A stretch of DNA of 34,595 bases from Rhizobiales bacterium UBA3584 (lineage in GTDB: Bacteria > Pseudomonadota > Alphaproteobacteria > Rhizobiales > Devosiaceae), in contig DFMV01000061.1 in the NCBI GenBank assembly GCA_002375765.1, positions 1 to 34,595 of the forward strand, read 5' to 3'. The notes under the pieces are model-generated. The model did no database searches. It saw only the letters and a program-made list of their open reading frames with translations, and was not told the origin of the DNA. Shown here piece by piece: positions 21,076 through 29,314 of the stretch. The stretch's first letter is position 1. Every line of letters starts with the position of its first letter. Position numbers and translations under genes: made by a program.

Positions 21076-22488
21076 TCAGTTGCTCAGATCGTAGCGTTTG
21101 AGCTTTTCGTAGAACTGGCTGCGGGAAACGCCGAGCAGTTGGGCGGCCCGCGTGCGGCTGCCATCGGCCCGGCGCAGGGCATCGAGAATGGCTTCGCGCT
21201 CGGCCCGGGCCCGGGCATGGGCAAGATCGGCACCGGTGGTGGCGCTGGAGGATTGTCCGGCCTTGCGGCGCGGCATGGCCCTTGCGATCACGGCTTCGTC
21301 CAGCGTCTCATCGGGGGCGATGGCCGCCGCGCGCTCAAGCACGTTGCGCAGCTCGCGCACATTGCCCGGCCAATCATAATGCGAGAGCAGGGCGATCGCT
21401 TCTGGCTCGATGATCCAGCCGCGCATATCGGGGGACCGGGGGATGTCTTCGAGCAGGCGCTCGCAGATTATGGCGATGTCGCCGAGCCGGTCACGCAGCG
21501 GCGGTACGTTTATGGTCAGGACCGCGATGCGGTAATAGAGATCGGCCCGGAAGGTCCTGGCTTCCATGAGCGTTTCAAGATCCTGGGAGGTGGCGGCAAT
21601 GATGCGCACGTCGATCTTTTTGAGGGCGTTGGAGCCGAGCGCCTCGATTTCGCCTTCCTGGAGCACGCGCAGGAATTTGGCCTGGATGGAGAGTGGCATG
21701 TCGCCGATCTCGTCGAGAAACAGCGTGCCGCCATGGGCAAGCTCGAACTTTCCGGGCCGGGGCTTTTTTTCCGCGCCGGTATAAGCGCCGGGCGAGACGC
21801 CGAAAAATTCCGATTCGAGCAGGGCCTCGGGGATGGCGGCCATGTTGACGGCGACGAAGGGGCCCTCGGCCCGGTCCGATGCCTGATGGATGGCGTGAGC
21901 CAGCAACTCCTTGCCGGTGCCGGTTTCCCCCAGAATGAGGGCGGGGCCATCGCGCAGGGCAAAGCGGCGGATCTGGGATTTGAGTTCGGTCACCACCTCG
22001 CTGACGCCCACGAAATTGGACAGTGAATATTTGGTCTGGCGCTCGCGGCTCAAGGCGGCCTGGGCGCGCGAGAGCTGCTTTTGCAGCGTTTCGACCTTCT
22101 TGAGAATCGGTTGGAGGTAATCGACGTTGTCGTAAAACACAAAGCCGATGGCACCCTGCACGCTCCCGTCCTCATCCTTGAGGGGGATGCGGCAGACGAC
22201 GAGCTGGCGGTCGCCGATCTGCATGATGTCGAGCAGGTTGGGGCGGCCGGTTTCAACGACCTTGCGCAATTGCGAATTGGGCAGGATGTCTTCGACGGGC
22301 AGACCGAGGGGCTCGAAATCGTCGGCCATTTTCAAAAGCCGGCGGTAGCGGCCATCGAGCCAGGTGATCCGGGCCTGGCTGTCCACCATGATGGCGCCCT
22401 CGAAATATTCGCGCAAAAGATTGAAGGCGCCCATTGCCTCCTTGACGAGGGCGGGCGGTGTCATGCCGACTGGATCACGCTGGGCCAT
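21076..22488 (-). CDS. Sigma-54-dependent transcriptional activator (PAS, AAA+, Fis-type HTH)
   Basis: Enhancer-binding protein of 470 residues. A PAS-like sensory domain lies at about 20-125, followed by a coiled segment (127-152, LKKVETLQKQLSRAQAALSRER). The AAA+ domain has Walker A GETGTGKE (187-194), GAYTGA (234-239, a Tyr form of the GAFTGA loop that contacts sigma-54), Walker B GGTLFLDE (253-260) and an Arg-finger region near ADLYYRI. A Fis-type helix-turn-helix (about 432-466, RTRAAQLLGVSRSQFYEKL) ends the protein. There is no receiver domain, so the PAS domain probably senses a small molecule. The start has AGGAGG 5 bases upstream. It lies directly upstream of the bdhA-liv operon with a matching promoter and two dyads between them, so it most likely activates that operon. 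Confidence 0.92.
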   Translation of the reverse strand: MAQRDPVGMTPPALVKEAMGAFNLLREYFEGAIMVDSQARITWLDGRYRRLLKMADDFEPLGLPVEDILPNSQLRKVVETGRPNLLDIMQIGDRQLVVCRIPLKDEDGSVQGAIGFVFYDNVDYLQPILKKVETLQKQLSRAQAALSRERQTKYSLSNFVGVSEVVTELKSQIRRFALRDGPALILGETGTGKELLAHAIHQASDRAEGPFVAVNMAAIPEALLESEFFGVSPGAYTGAEKKPRPGKFELAHGGTLFLDEIGDMPLSIQAKFLRVLQEGEIEALGSNALKKIDVRIIAATSQDLETLMEARTFRADLYYRIAVLTINVPPLRDRLGDIAIICERLLEDIPRSPDMRGWIIEPEAIALLSHYDWPGNVRELRNVLERAAAIAPDETLDEAVIARAMPRRKAGQSSSATTGADLAHARARAEREAILDALRRADGSRTRAAQLLGVSRSQFYEKLKRYDLSN

Positions 22489-22570
22489 CTGGTCCTCCTG
22501 GCCGTGAGCCTATGCGCGCAATCGCGCGCCCGCAACCGGGACGCTGAGCGTTTGGAGGCGTGGCCGGCAC

Positions 22571-22960
22571 TTATTCCTGGCGGCTGTCGGTGTCGCGGTC
22601 GCGTTGGTAATGTCGGGCGAGCGGGAATGGCGGCAGCCAGGACTCGCGGCGGATCGTCCAGCTTTCGTAGGTGGGCACCAGCTGGTCGGGGGCATCGAGG
22701 ACGCCCAGATGCACTTCGATTTCGTCGCCGGTGCTGGCAAAGACCGACGAGCCGCAGCGGGGGCAGAAGAACCGCCCCGCATAGTCGCGGGTTTCCCCTT
22801 TGATGGTGACGGCATTCTGTGGGAAAATCGCGGCGGCATAAAAGAGCGCGCCGTGATGCTTGCGGCAATCGAGACAATGGCAGATGCCGACCCTGTGCGG
22901 GCGCCCCGATGCCGTGACCGAGACGTCACCGCACAGGCAACCACCGGTAAAACGCTCCAT
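22571..22960 (-). CDS. GFA family (glutathione-dependent formaldehyde-activating-like) zinc protein
   Basis: Small cytoplasmic protein of 129 residues with the zinc-binding pattern of the GFA/CENP-V fold: GGCLCG (Cys8, Cys10), CHCLDC (Cys27, 29, 32) and FFCPRCGSSVF (Cys66, Cys69). The function of most members is unknown; only a few are tied to S-hydroxymethylglutathione formation. The start at 22960 is chosen since family proteins begin a few residues before GGCLCG and GGGAGAG stands upstream. The open frame continues to 23029 but enters a repeat. The C-terminus DRDTDSRQE is unlike the family core and may be neutral sequence. Confidence 0.85.
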   Translation of the reverse strand: MERFTGGCLCGDVSVTASGRPHRVGICHCLDCRKHHGALFYAAAIFPQNAVTIKGETRDYAGRFFCPRCGSSVFASTGDEIEVHLGVLDAPDQLVPTYESWTIRRESWLPPFPLARHYQRDRDTDSRQE

Positions 22961-23013
22961 TCTGGCTCTCCCAAAGGCTTGTATGTCGAGGACATGCATA
23001 TCCCGGAATTGGG

Positions 23014-23087
23014 TTAGGCTAATCGACATTGAGGCATTTGTGGTGTGCTCTGTACTGGATTCCGGGAATAGATCCCGGAATGACAGG
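23014..23087. repeat. Intergenic repeat, family A with extended flank (second copy)
   Basis: The core 23055-23087 differs from 15226-15258 by one base (G for A at 23071). The left flank TTAGGCTAATCGACATT (23014-23030) matches 15184-15199 with one missing base. It lies between the GFA gene and the end of the gluconate-dehydrogenase-like SDR. Confidence 0.8.
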
Positions 23088-23146
23088 CTGGGGGTGAGGC
23101 GGCGGCATCTCCAAATTCGGGCGCCATGGTAGAGTGTCGGCTGGTC

Positions 23147-23911
23147 CTAGACCGAAATGGTGAGGCCGCCATCGACATAGAGCGTGTGGCCGTTGACAAA
23201 GCTGGCCGCATCCGAGGCGAGGAAGATGGCGGCGCCCTTGAGTTCGTCGAGATTGCCCCAGCGGCCGGCCGGAGTGCGGGCCTCGAGCCAGGCGGTGAAT
23301 TGTTCGTCTTCGATCAGGGCCTTGTTGAGCGGGGTCTTGAAATAGCCTGGCGCGATGGCGTTGACCTGCAGGCCCTTTGCGGCCCAATCGGTTGCCATGC
23401 CGCGGGTGAGATTGCGCACGGCGCCTTTGGCGGCCGTATAGGGGGCGACCGAGGCACGGGCCAGTTCCGACATCGCCGAGGCGATGTTGATGATCCTGCC
23501 ATGGCCGCGGCCGAGCATGAACCGGGCGACGGACTGGGCGACGTAAAAAACCGAATTGAGGTTGGTTTTCATCAGCTCGTCCCATTTGTCGTGGGGGAAA
23601 TCCTCGAGCGGAGCGCGGTGCTGCATGCCGGCATTGTTGATGAGGATGTCGATCGGGCCGATTTCGGCCTCGATCTTGGTGATGGCGGCCTGGACGGCGT
23701 CCGGGTCGGTGACGTCAAAGGGGGCGATCCGGGCGTCGTGGCCCTGGGCCTTGAGGGTCTGGGCGGCGGCCTGAAGCTTTTCAGGATTGCGGCCGTTGAG
23801 GATTACGCGGGCACCGTGTTGGGCGAGACCCTCGGCGAGGGCGAAGCCGATGCCCTGGGAGGAGCCGGTGACGAGGGCGGTTTTTCCGGTGAGATCGAAA
23901 AGGTTTGTCAT
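23147..23911 (-). CDS. SDR family oxidoreductase, gluconate 5-dehydrogenase-like
   Basis: Classical SDR of 254 residues: TGSSQGIG (15-22), NNAG (92-95), Ser145 (INIASAMS), Tyr158 and Lys162 (YTAAK). The segments NLTRGMATDWAAKGLQVNAI, APGYFKTPLN, RTPAGRWG and FVNGHTLYVDGG are those of bacterial gluconate 5-dehydrogenases (IdnO/Gno type), which reversibly oxidise D-gluconate to 5-ketogluconate with NADP. In this cluster it probably acts on a sugar acid or its keto form. The start has GGAG 8 bases upstream. It is the last gene of the - strand sugar-acid genes, separated from the IlvD-type dehydratase by a large palindrome. Confidence 0.82.
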   Translation of the reverse strand: MTNLFDLTGKTALVTGSSQGIGFALAEGLAQHGARVILNGRNPEKLQAAAQTLKAQGHDARIAPFDVTDPDAVQAAITKIEAEIGPIDILINNAGMQHRAPLEDFPHDKWDELMKTNLNSVFYVAQSVARFMLGRGHGRIINIASAMSELARASVAPYTAAKGAVRNLTRGMATDWAAKGLQVNAIAPGYFKTPLNKALIEDEQFTAWLEARTPAGRWGNLDELKGAAIFLASDAASFVNGHTLYVDGGLTISV

Positions 23912-23952
23912 GGGTGGGCTCCGGTGGTTGTGGGGCTATGGGAAAATCTTGG

Positions 23953-24084
23953 AAGGCCCCCTCACCCGGCTGGCTGCGCCATCCGACCTCTCCCCCGAGG
24001 GAGAGGTAAAAAACACCGCATGCGCCGAGAACCACCTCTCCCTTGGGGGAGAGGTCGGCGCGAAGCGGCGGGTGAGGGGGCCTT
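23953..24084. repeat. Large nested palindrome (family B)
   Basis: Outer arms AAGGCCCCCTCACCCG (from 23953) and CGGGTGAGGGGGCCTT (to 24084) enclose two 22-base palindromes at 23986-24007 and 24034-24055, each ACCTCTCCC then GGGAGAGGT. The whole can fold as one 130-base cruciform. This type of ACCTCTCCC repeat is widespread between genes in alphaproteobacteria. It sits in the transcript between ilvD-type and SDR genes. Confidence 0.8.
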
Positions 24085-24100
24085 GGCCAATAGATTTCGC

Positions 24101-25882
24101 CTAGTGGTTGTCCCTCGGCAGTCCTTTGGATTGGGCAATGCGCTGGTATGTGACGGCGGGTTTGAGGACGGCGCCGTCGCCGAGCTGGTCCACCATTGAG
24201 CGCTGGATTTCCTGCCAGGGGGTCTGGTGATCGGGGAAGGGGTAGCCGCCCTTTGCGTCGAGTTCGGCGCGGCGGCGGGCGATTTCCTCATCGCTGACCA
24301 GCAGGTTGGCGGTGCCGGTGTTGAGATCGATGCGGACGCGGTCTCCGGTTTCGATCAGGGCCAGACCGCCGCCGGCGGCGGCTTCGGGGGAGGCGTTGAG
24401 GATCGAGGGGGAACCGGACGTACCCGACTGGCGGCCATCGCCGATGCAGGGGAGCGAATGGATGCCGCGCTTGATGAGGTAGGAGGGCGGGCGCATGTTG
24501 ACGACTTCAGCGGCGCCCGGATAGCCGATCGGGCCGGCGCCGCGCATGAACAGCAGGGTGAATTCGTCGATTTGCAGCGAAGGATCATCGATCCGGTGGT
24601 GATAATCCTCGGGACCGTCGAACACGACGGCCTTGCCCTCGAAGGCTTCGGGGTCGTCGGGGTTCGAGAGATAGCGATCCCTGAACTCGGGGGAGATGAC
24701 CGAGGTCTTCATGATGGCGTTGTCGAACAGATTACCCGAAAGGACGATAAAGCCCGCGTCCTCGGTCAGCGGCGTCTCGAACGGGCGGATGACGTCGGGA
24801 TCGAGGATGGGCGTTGCGCGGCAGTTTTCGCCGATCGTCTGGCCGTTGGCGGTGGGGGCGTTCTCGTAGATCAGCCCCTTTTTCATCAGCTCGTTGACGA
24901 CGGCGGGGACACCACCGGCGCGGTGGAAATCCTCGCCCAGATATTCGCCGGCCGGCTGGAGATTGACCAGCAGGGGGATGTGGTGGCCGTGGGTCTGCCA
25001 ATCCCTGATGGAGAGGTCCACGCCGATATGGCGGGCGATGGCATTGATGTGGACCGGCGCATTGGTCGAGCCGCCGATGGCCGAGTTGACGGCGATGGCG
25101 TTTAAAAAGTTCTCGCGGGTGAGGATGTCGGAGGGTTTGAGATCCTCGTGGACCATATCGACGATGCGCTTGCCGGTGCGCCAGGCGATCGCCGCGCGGT
25201 CCTTGTGGGGGGCGGGGATGGCGGCCGAACCGGGCAGCTGCATGCCGAGCGCTTCGGCCAGCGAATTCATCGTGGTGGCGGTGCCCATGGTGTTGCAATA
25301 GCCCACCGATGGGGCCGAGGAGGCGACGAGTTCGATGAATTCCTCATAGCCGATTTCGCCGGCGGCCATCATTTCGCGGGCCTTCCAGATGATGGTGCCC
25401 GAGCCGGTGCGCTGGCCCTTGAACCAGCCATTGAGCATGGGGCCGACCGAGAGCGCGATGGCGGGGATATCGACGGTGGCGGCACCCATGAGCATGGCGG
25501 GGGTGGTCTTGTCGCAGCCGATGGTGAGAACGACGCCATCGAGGGGGTAGCCATAGAGCACTTCGACGAGGCCGAGATAGGCGAGGTTGCGATCAAGGCC
25601 CGCGGTGGGGCGCTTGCCGGTTTCCTGGATGGGGTGAACGGGGAATTCGAACGCGATGCCGCCGGCCTCGCGGATGCCTTCGCGCACGCGCTGGGCGAGG
25701 ACCATGTGGTGGCGGTTGCAGGGGGAGAGGTCCGAGCCGGTCTGGGCGATGCCGATGATGGGTTTGCCGGACTGGAGCTCTTCGCGGGTGATGCCGTAAT
25801 TCATGTAGCGCTCGAGATAGAGCGCGGTCATGTCGGGGTTGTCGGGGTTGTCGAACCAGGCGCGGGAGCGCAGCTTTTTCAT
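24101..25882 (-). CDS. IlvD/EDD family sugar-acid dehydratase (L-arabonate/D-xylonate dehydratase type)
   Basis: Fe-S dehydratase converting an aldonate to its 2-keto-3-deoxy acid in the cytoplasm. The 593-residue protein has cluster ligands Cys55 ([10 protein letters not shown]), Cys123 ([10 protein letters not shown]) and Cys196 ([10 protein letters not shown]), with the same spacing as pentonate dehydratases of the family. [20 protein letters not shown] is typical of the aldonate branch rather than of dihydroxy-acid dehydratase or 6-phosphogluconate dehydratase. The start at 25882 overlaps the DMT permease stop as ATGA and has GGAGA upstream; the longer open frame to 26119 lies inside that gene. 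The exact substrate (arabonate, xylonate, galactonate, fuconate) cannot be read from sequence. Confidence 0.9.
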   Translation of the reverse strand: MKKLRSRAWFDNPDNPDMTALYLERYMNYGITREELQSGKPIIGIAQTGSDLSPCNRHHMVLAQRVREGIREAGGIAFEFPVHPIQETGKRPTAGLDRNLAYLGLVEVLYGYPLDGVVLTIGCDKTTPAMLMGAATVDIPAIALSVGPMLNGWFKGQRTGSGTIIWKAREMMAAGEIGYEEFIELVASSAPSVGYCNTMGTATTMNSLAEALGMQLPGSAAIPAPHKDRAAIAWRTGKRIVDMVHEDLKPSDILTRENFLNAIAVNSAIGGSTNAPVHINAIARHIGVDLSIRDWQTHGHHIPLLVNLQPAGEYLGEDFHRAGGVPAVVNELMKKGLIYENAPTANGQTIGENCRATPILDPDVIRPFETPLTEDAGFIVLSGNLFDNAIMKTSVISPEFRDRYLSNPDDPEAFEGKAVVFDGPEDYHHRIDDPSLQIDEFTLLFMRGAGPIGYPGAAEVVNMRPPSYLIKRGIHSLPCIGDGRQSGTSGSPSILNASPEAAAGGGLALIETGDRVRIDLNTGTANLLVSDEEIARRRAELDAKGGYPFPDHQTPWQEIQRSMVDQLGDGAVLKPAVTYQRIAQSKGLPRDNH

Positions 25883-26808
25883 AGGGTTTCTCCAGTTCCG
25901 CTGGTGGACGGCGCGGCGGGAGCGGCGCGCTTGGTTCTTTGTTCGCGGAGGTAGATGATGAAGCTCGAGGTGATGATGATGGCGGCGCCGATCAGCGTGA
26001 GGGGGCGCGGCAGATCGCCGAAGAGCAGGTAGCCCAAAATGATCGCCCAGGGCAGGAGCGTATATTGCAGGGGTGCCACGGCAGCGGCGTCGGCCAGCTT
26101 TACGGCACGGTTGACGCACATATGGGCCAGCATGGCGACCACGCCGAGCGTGCCCAGCAACACGAAATCGGGGAGTGTGGGGGTGACCCAGCCGAAGGGG
26201 GTGAGGATCAGACCGGCGATGAGGGCACCGGTGATCTGGAAGAAGACCAGCGTTTTATCGGGCGTGCCGCGCAGGGTGCGACCGGTGATGACCATCAAGG
26301 CAAAGGCCAGCGTGCCGACGACCGAGACGAGGATGGCGAGAGGATTGACCTCGCCCGAGGGGGTGAGTGCAACGAGGACGCCGACAAAGCCCAGGCCGAT
26401 GGCGGCCCAGCGGATGGGGCCGACCTTTTCCTTCAATAGGAAGGGTGACATGGCGGCGACATAGATCGGGGCGGCCAGCCAATAGGTCATGACGTCGGCC
26501 AGCGGCAGAAAATAGACGGCCCAGTAAAAGCAGAACACTTCGGCGGTGGAAAAGACCACGCGGGCGAACTGGAGCATCGGGCGCTCGGCCGAAAGGATCG
26601 GTTTCAGGCCCGATTTCCAGAGGAAAGGCAAGAGGATGACCAGGGCGACGGCGGAGCGCAGCAACAGGACCTGGCCGACCGAATAGGTGGCGACCAGCCA
26701 TTTGCCCATGGCGTCGTTGAGCGAAAACAGGAACATGGCCAACAGCATGATGAGCACGCCCATGCGGGCGGGGGATATCGGCGCTGAAGTCGCCTTGACG
26801 CTGCTCAT
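25879..26808 (-). CDS. DMT superfamily (EamA-type) permease
   Basis: Inner-membrane protein of 309 residues with about ten hydrophobic segments in two EamA repeats (roughly 15-145 and 155-290). Repeat marks include [20 protein letters not shown] and [20 protein letters not shown]. Members move metabolites or export amino acids; the substrate is not predictable. The ATG immediately follows the TAG of the enolase-superfamily gene, and its stop overlaps the IlvD-type gene. The tight packing between two sugar-acid dehydratases suggests transport of a sugar acid or efflux of a toxic keto-deoxy intermediate. Confidence 0.88.
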   Translation of the reverse strand: MSSVKATSAPISPARMGVLIMLLAMFLFSLNDAMGKWLVATYSVGQVLLLRSAVALVILLPFLWKSGLKPILSAERPMLQFARVVFSTAEVFCFYWAVYFLPLADVMTYWLAAPIYVAAMSPFLLKEKVGPIRWAAIGLGFVGVLVALTPSGEVNPLAILVSVVGTLAFALMVITGRTLRGTPDKTLVFFQITGALIAGLILTPFGWVTPTLPDFVLLGTLGVVAMLAHMCVNRAVKLADAAAVAPLQYTLLPWAIILGYLLFGDLPRPLTLIGAAIIITSSFIIYLREQRTKRAAPAAPSTSGTGETL

Positions 26809-28020
26809 CTAGAGTTCTCCGTTTCCATTGGAGCGCCGATGGATGGCATCGGGGCGGGTGAAGAGTTCGGGCAACAGCTCGATGCCGAGCCCGGGGGCGT
26901 CCGAGAGGGTGATCTGGCCGTTCTCTACGTGCGGCAGGGCATCGACAACTTCGGTGTACCAGCCGGTATAAAGCGCGCGCACCGATTCCTGAATGAGGGC
27001 ATTGCGGGCATGCAGCGAGAACTGGCAGGAGGCCATGAACACCACCGGGCCGGTGCAATCGTGCGGCGCGACGGGGATTTGCCGGGCTTCGGCAAGGGCG
27101 GCGATCTTGCGGGCCTCCGAGATGCCGCCGCACCAGGAGAGATCAAGCATGGCAACGCCCGCAACGCCGGTCGCGAGATAGTCATGGAAGGCGTGGGGGT
27201 AAGCGAGGGTTTCGGACGCGCAGATCATGGTGTCGGTATGGGGCGCGTAAGCCTTGAGGGTATCAAGGCTATCCATGCGAACGGGGTCTTCGTGCCAATA
27301 GGTGTTGTAGGGTTTGAGCGCGCGGGCGATGCGCTGGGCAGCCGGCAGGCGCCAGAGGGAATGGAACTCGACCATGATGTCGATCCTGTCGCCGACGGCC
27401 TTGCGGATTTTCTCGAAGGGTTCGAGGGCGGTCGTCAGTTCGGCGGCGGAGATGTCGAGGCCATGCGTGCGTTCGGCGGCGATGTCGAAGGGCCAGATCT
27501 TCATGGCCGTGATCCCTTCATCGAGAAGGGAATGGGCGAGTTCGTCGGCGCGGTTCAAAAACGCGTCGAGGTCTTCATACGGTCCGGCGGGGGATTGATC
27601 GAGGCCCCAGTTGTCGACCGACTGGGCGCGGTTGTCGCGGATATAGGAATAGCCCGCGCAGGTGTTGTAGGTGCGGATCGTATCGCGGGACTTGCCGCCA
27701 AGCGCGACCGAGACGGGGACGCCGAGGGCCTTGCCGAAAATGTCCCAGAGCGCGATGTCGATGGCCGAATTGCCGCGGGTTTCGACCCCTGCGCCGCTCC
27801 AGCCGAGATAAAAGATCAGATCACGGTTGATCGCTTCGATCTGCAGCGGATCGCGACCGACGAGCCTGGGGGCGACGGTTTCATGGATATAGGCCTCGAC
27901 GGCGGCAGCGCCCAGGAAGGTTTCGCCCAGCCCGGTGATGCCTTCATCGGTGCGGATCAAGACCCAGACGACGTTGCCGAACCGGCCAAGGCGCAGGGTT
28001 TCGACTTCCGTGATCTTCAT
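26809..28020 (-). CDS. Enolase-superfamily sugar-acid dehydratase (mandelate racemase/muconate lactonizing family)
   Basis: Mg-dependent enzyme that removes a proton alpha to a carboxylate, likely dehydrating an acid sugar. The 403-residue protein has an N-terminal capping domain (1-125) and a modified TIM barrel. Metal ligands are Glu218 (MVEFHSLW), Glu244 (HEDPVR) and Glu270 (CASETLA). Candidate catalytic residues are His220 after the first ligand, and the dyad His320 (APHDCTGP) with Asp293 (MLDLSWCGG). A KxK motif is absent (AMKIWP), which fits the galactonate/mannonate dehydratase-like branch more than mandelate racemase. The ribosome site is weak. It is the first of four - strand genes after a 248-base gap that holds the TRAP operon terminator. 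Confidence 0.85.
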   Translation of the reverse strand: MKITEVETLRLGRFGNVVWVLIRTDEGITGLGETFLGAAAVEAYIHETVAPRLVGRDPLQIEAINRDLIFYLGWSGAGVETRGNSAIDIALWDIFGKALGVPVSVALGGKSRDTIRTYNTCAGYSYIRDNRAQSVDNWGLDQSPAGPYEDLDAFLNRADELAHSLLDEGITAMKIWPFDIAAERTHGLDISAAELTTALEPFEKIRKAVGDRIDIMVEFHSLWRLPAAQRIARALKPYNTYWHEDPVRMDSLDTLKAYAPHTDTMICASETLAYPHAFHDYLATGVAGVAMLDLSWCGGISEARKIAALAEARQIPVAPHDCTGPVVFMASCQFSLHARNALIQESVRALYTGWYTEVVDALPHVENGQITLSDAPGLGIELLPELFTRPDAIHRRSNGNGEL

Positions 28021-28059
28021 AGTGGTATCCGGGGCGATGGTGTGTGCGGCAGGTGCTCA

Positions 28060-28092
28060 CTGGACCCCGGGAACAAGTCCCGGGATGACAGG
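28060..28092. repeat. Intergenic repeat, family A (fourth copy)
   Basis: Begins CTGGACCCCGGGAACAAG and ends CCCGGGATGACAGG, the same 33-base palindrome as at 15226 and 23055 with paired compensating changes in the stem. It lies upstream of the enolase-superfamily gene. Confidence 0.8.
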
Positions 28093-28135
28093 CGTGGGTG
28101 AAATTGAAAGTCGTCAATTGAGTTGGGCGGAGCCT

Positions 28136-28181
28136 CTGGAGCGGCCGTTTCGATAAACAAAACGACCGCCCCAGATTTTTT
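28136..28181 (+). terminator. Hairpin with T run, orientation away from known genes
   Basis: Arms 28136-28150 and 28160-28174 form a 15-bp stem with two mismatches on the + strand (two G-U wobbles, hence fully paired, on the - strand). TTTTTT follows on the + strand. No + strand gene precedes it, so it may instead be a structural element of the - strand transcript. Confidence 0.4.
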
Positions 28182-28238
28182 GCATGGTCGCGCTTCCGAA
28201 CCGAATCAGTGGGTCCACTTATTCTGGAAACGCTCTAG
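28175..28238. repeat. Intergenic repeat, family D (copy 2)
   Basis: Contains TTTTTTGCATGGTCGCG, CCGAACCGAATC and CTTATTCTGGAAACGCTC. It matches 17217-17301 except for an insertion of about 20 bases in that copy. It lies just past the TRAP operon end. Confidence 0.6.
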
Positions 28239-28246
28239 CCCCGCCC

Positions 28247-28267
28247 AAAAACGTCGGGAGGGCGACG
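28247..28267 (-). terminator. Terminator of the TRAP operon
   Basis: The - strand stem CGTCG/CGACG (28267-28263/28256-28252) with loop CCCTCC is followed by TTTTT (28251-28247), directly after the dctP stop codon. The stem is short, so some readthrough into the enolase-superfamily gene is likely. Confidence 0.55.
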
Positions 28268-28268
28268 C

Positions 28269-29276
28269 TTACTGGCCGCGAATGGCGGCGAGTTCGGCGT
28301 TGACCCGTTCGATGACGTCGGCACCGATCGAATCCGCGCTGCGCTCGTAAACGCCAGCAACAGCCTGCCGGATTTCGGCCATGGCTTCATCGGAGATGTC
28401 GTTGACTTCCACGCCTGCGTCGATGATGCGCTGGAGCGATTCATCGGACAGGGCGCGGCTGGCCTCACGCTGGGCGTCACGGCCAACGATGGCGCAATCG
28501 AACAGGATCTGCTGCTCTTCTTCGGAATAGGTGTCGAAGATCGGCTTGGAAAACAGAACCATGAACGGGGTGTAGGCGTGACGGGTATTGGAGACGTAAT
28601 CCTGCACTTCATAGAAGCGCGAGGTGTCGATCGTTACGTAGGGGTTTTCCTGGGCATCGATGGCGCCGGTTTCCAGAGCCGTGAACACTTCACCGAACGC
28701 CATGGGCGTTGCGTTGGTGCCAAGGGTCTGGAAGGTGTCGAGGAAGATGTTGTTCTGCATGACGCGGACGCGCATGCCTTCGAAATCTTCAAGGCTTTCC
28801 ACCGGGCGGACCGAGTTGGAAAGGTTACGGAACCCGTTTTCCCAATAGGCGAGATTGACCAGGTTGTGCTCGGGCATCATGTCGGCCATGTAGGTGCCGA
28901 ATTCGCCGTCGAGCAGGGCGTCGGCTTCTTCCGCGCTGGAAAGAAGGAAGGGCAGATCGAATACGCCGAGGGCCGGTTCGATGGCGACCAGCGGCGAGGT
29001 CGAGGAAATGACCATTTCGAGCGTGCCCGAACGCAGGGACTGCGCCGACTGCAGATCGTCGCCGAGCGAGGACGACCAGAACGCGTTGATTGTCCATGCG
29101 CCGCCGGTGGCTTCATCGACGCACTGGGTCATGGCGTCCACACCGTCGCCCACCGGGTGATCTTCGGCAACGCCGTTGGCGATGCGGATGGTGCGCTCGG
29201 AAATCTGGGCATTGGCCGGCAGGGCCACGCTCATGGCCAGCGCGACGGCCAGCGATGTGGTGATGATGGTTTTCAT
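28269..29276 (-). CDS. dctP: TRAP transporter solute-binding protein (DctP family)
   Basis: Periplasmic binding protein of 335 residues that delivers an organic acid to the DctQM permease. Signal peptide 1-23 ends ANA-Q. The carboxylate-binding arginine is expected at Arg171 in GMRVRVMQN. The conserved segment GEVFTALETGAIDAQENP (195-212) completes the pocket. The start at 29276 has GGAGGAG 9 bases upstream. The gene is third in dctQ-dctM-dctP, after a 38-base gap. Neighbouring dehydratases and sugar-acid dehydrogenases suggest an aldonate, uronate or aldarate ligand. The symbol is used in the generic family sense; a C4-dicarboxylate ligand is not implied. Confidence 0.92.
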   Translation of the reverse strand: MKTIITTSLAVALAMSVALPANAQISERTIRIANGVAEDHPVGDGVDAMTQCVDEATGGAWTINAFWSSSLGDDLQSAQSLRSGTLEMVISSTSPLVAIEPALGVFDLPFLLSSAEEADALLDGEFGTYMADMMPEHNLVNLAYWENGFRNLSNSVRPVESLEDFEGMRVRVMQNNIFLDTFQTLGTNATPMAFGEVFTALETGAIDAQENPYVTIDTSRFYEVQDYVSNTRHAYTPFMVLFSKPIFDTYSEEEQQILFDCAIVGRDAQREASRALSDESLQRIIDAGVEVNDISDEAMAEIRQAVAGVYERSADSIGADVIERVNAELAAIRGQ

Positions 29277-29314
29277 TTTTAAAAACTCCTCCATTGGTTT
29301 TGGTGAAACCGGGA

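Noticed and set aside
24101..25882. Dihydroxy-acid dehydratase (ilvD) of branched amino acid synthesis
   Set aside because: The segments [14 protein letters not shown] and [11 protein letters not shown] are those of aldonate dehydratases, and the neighbours are catabolic, not biosynthetic.
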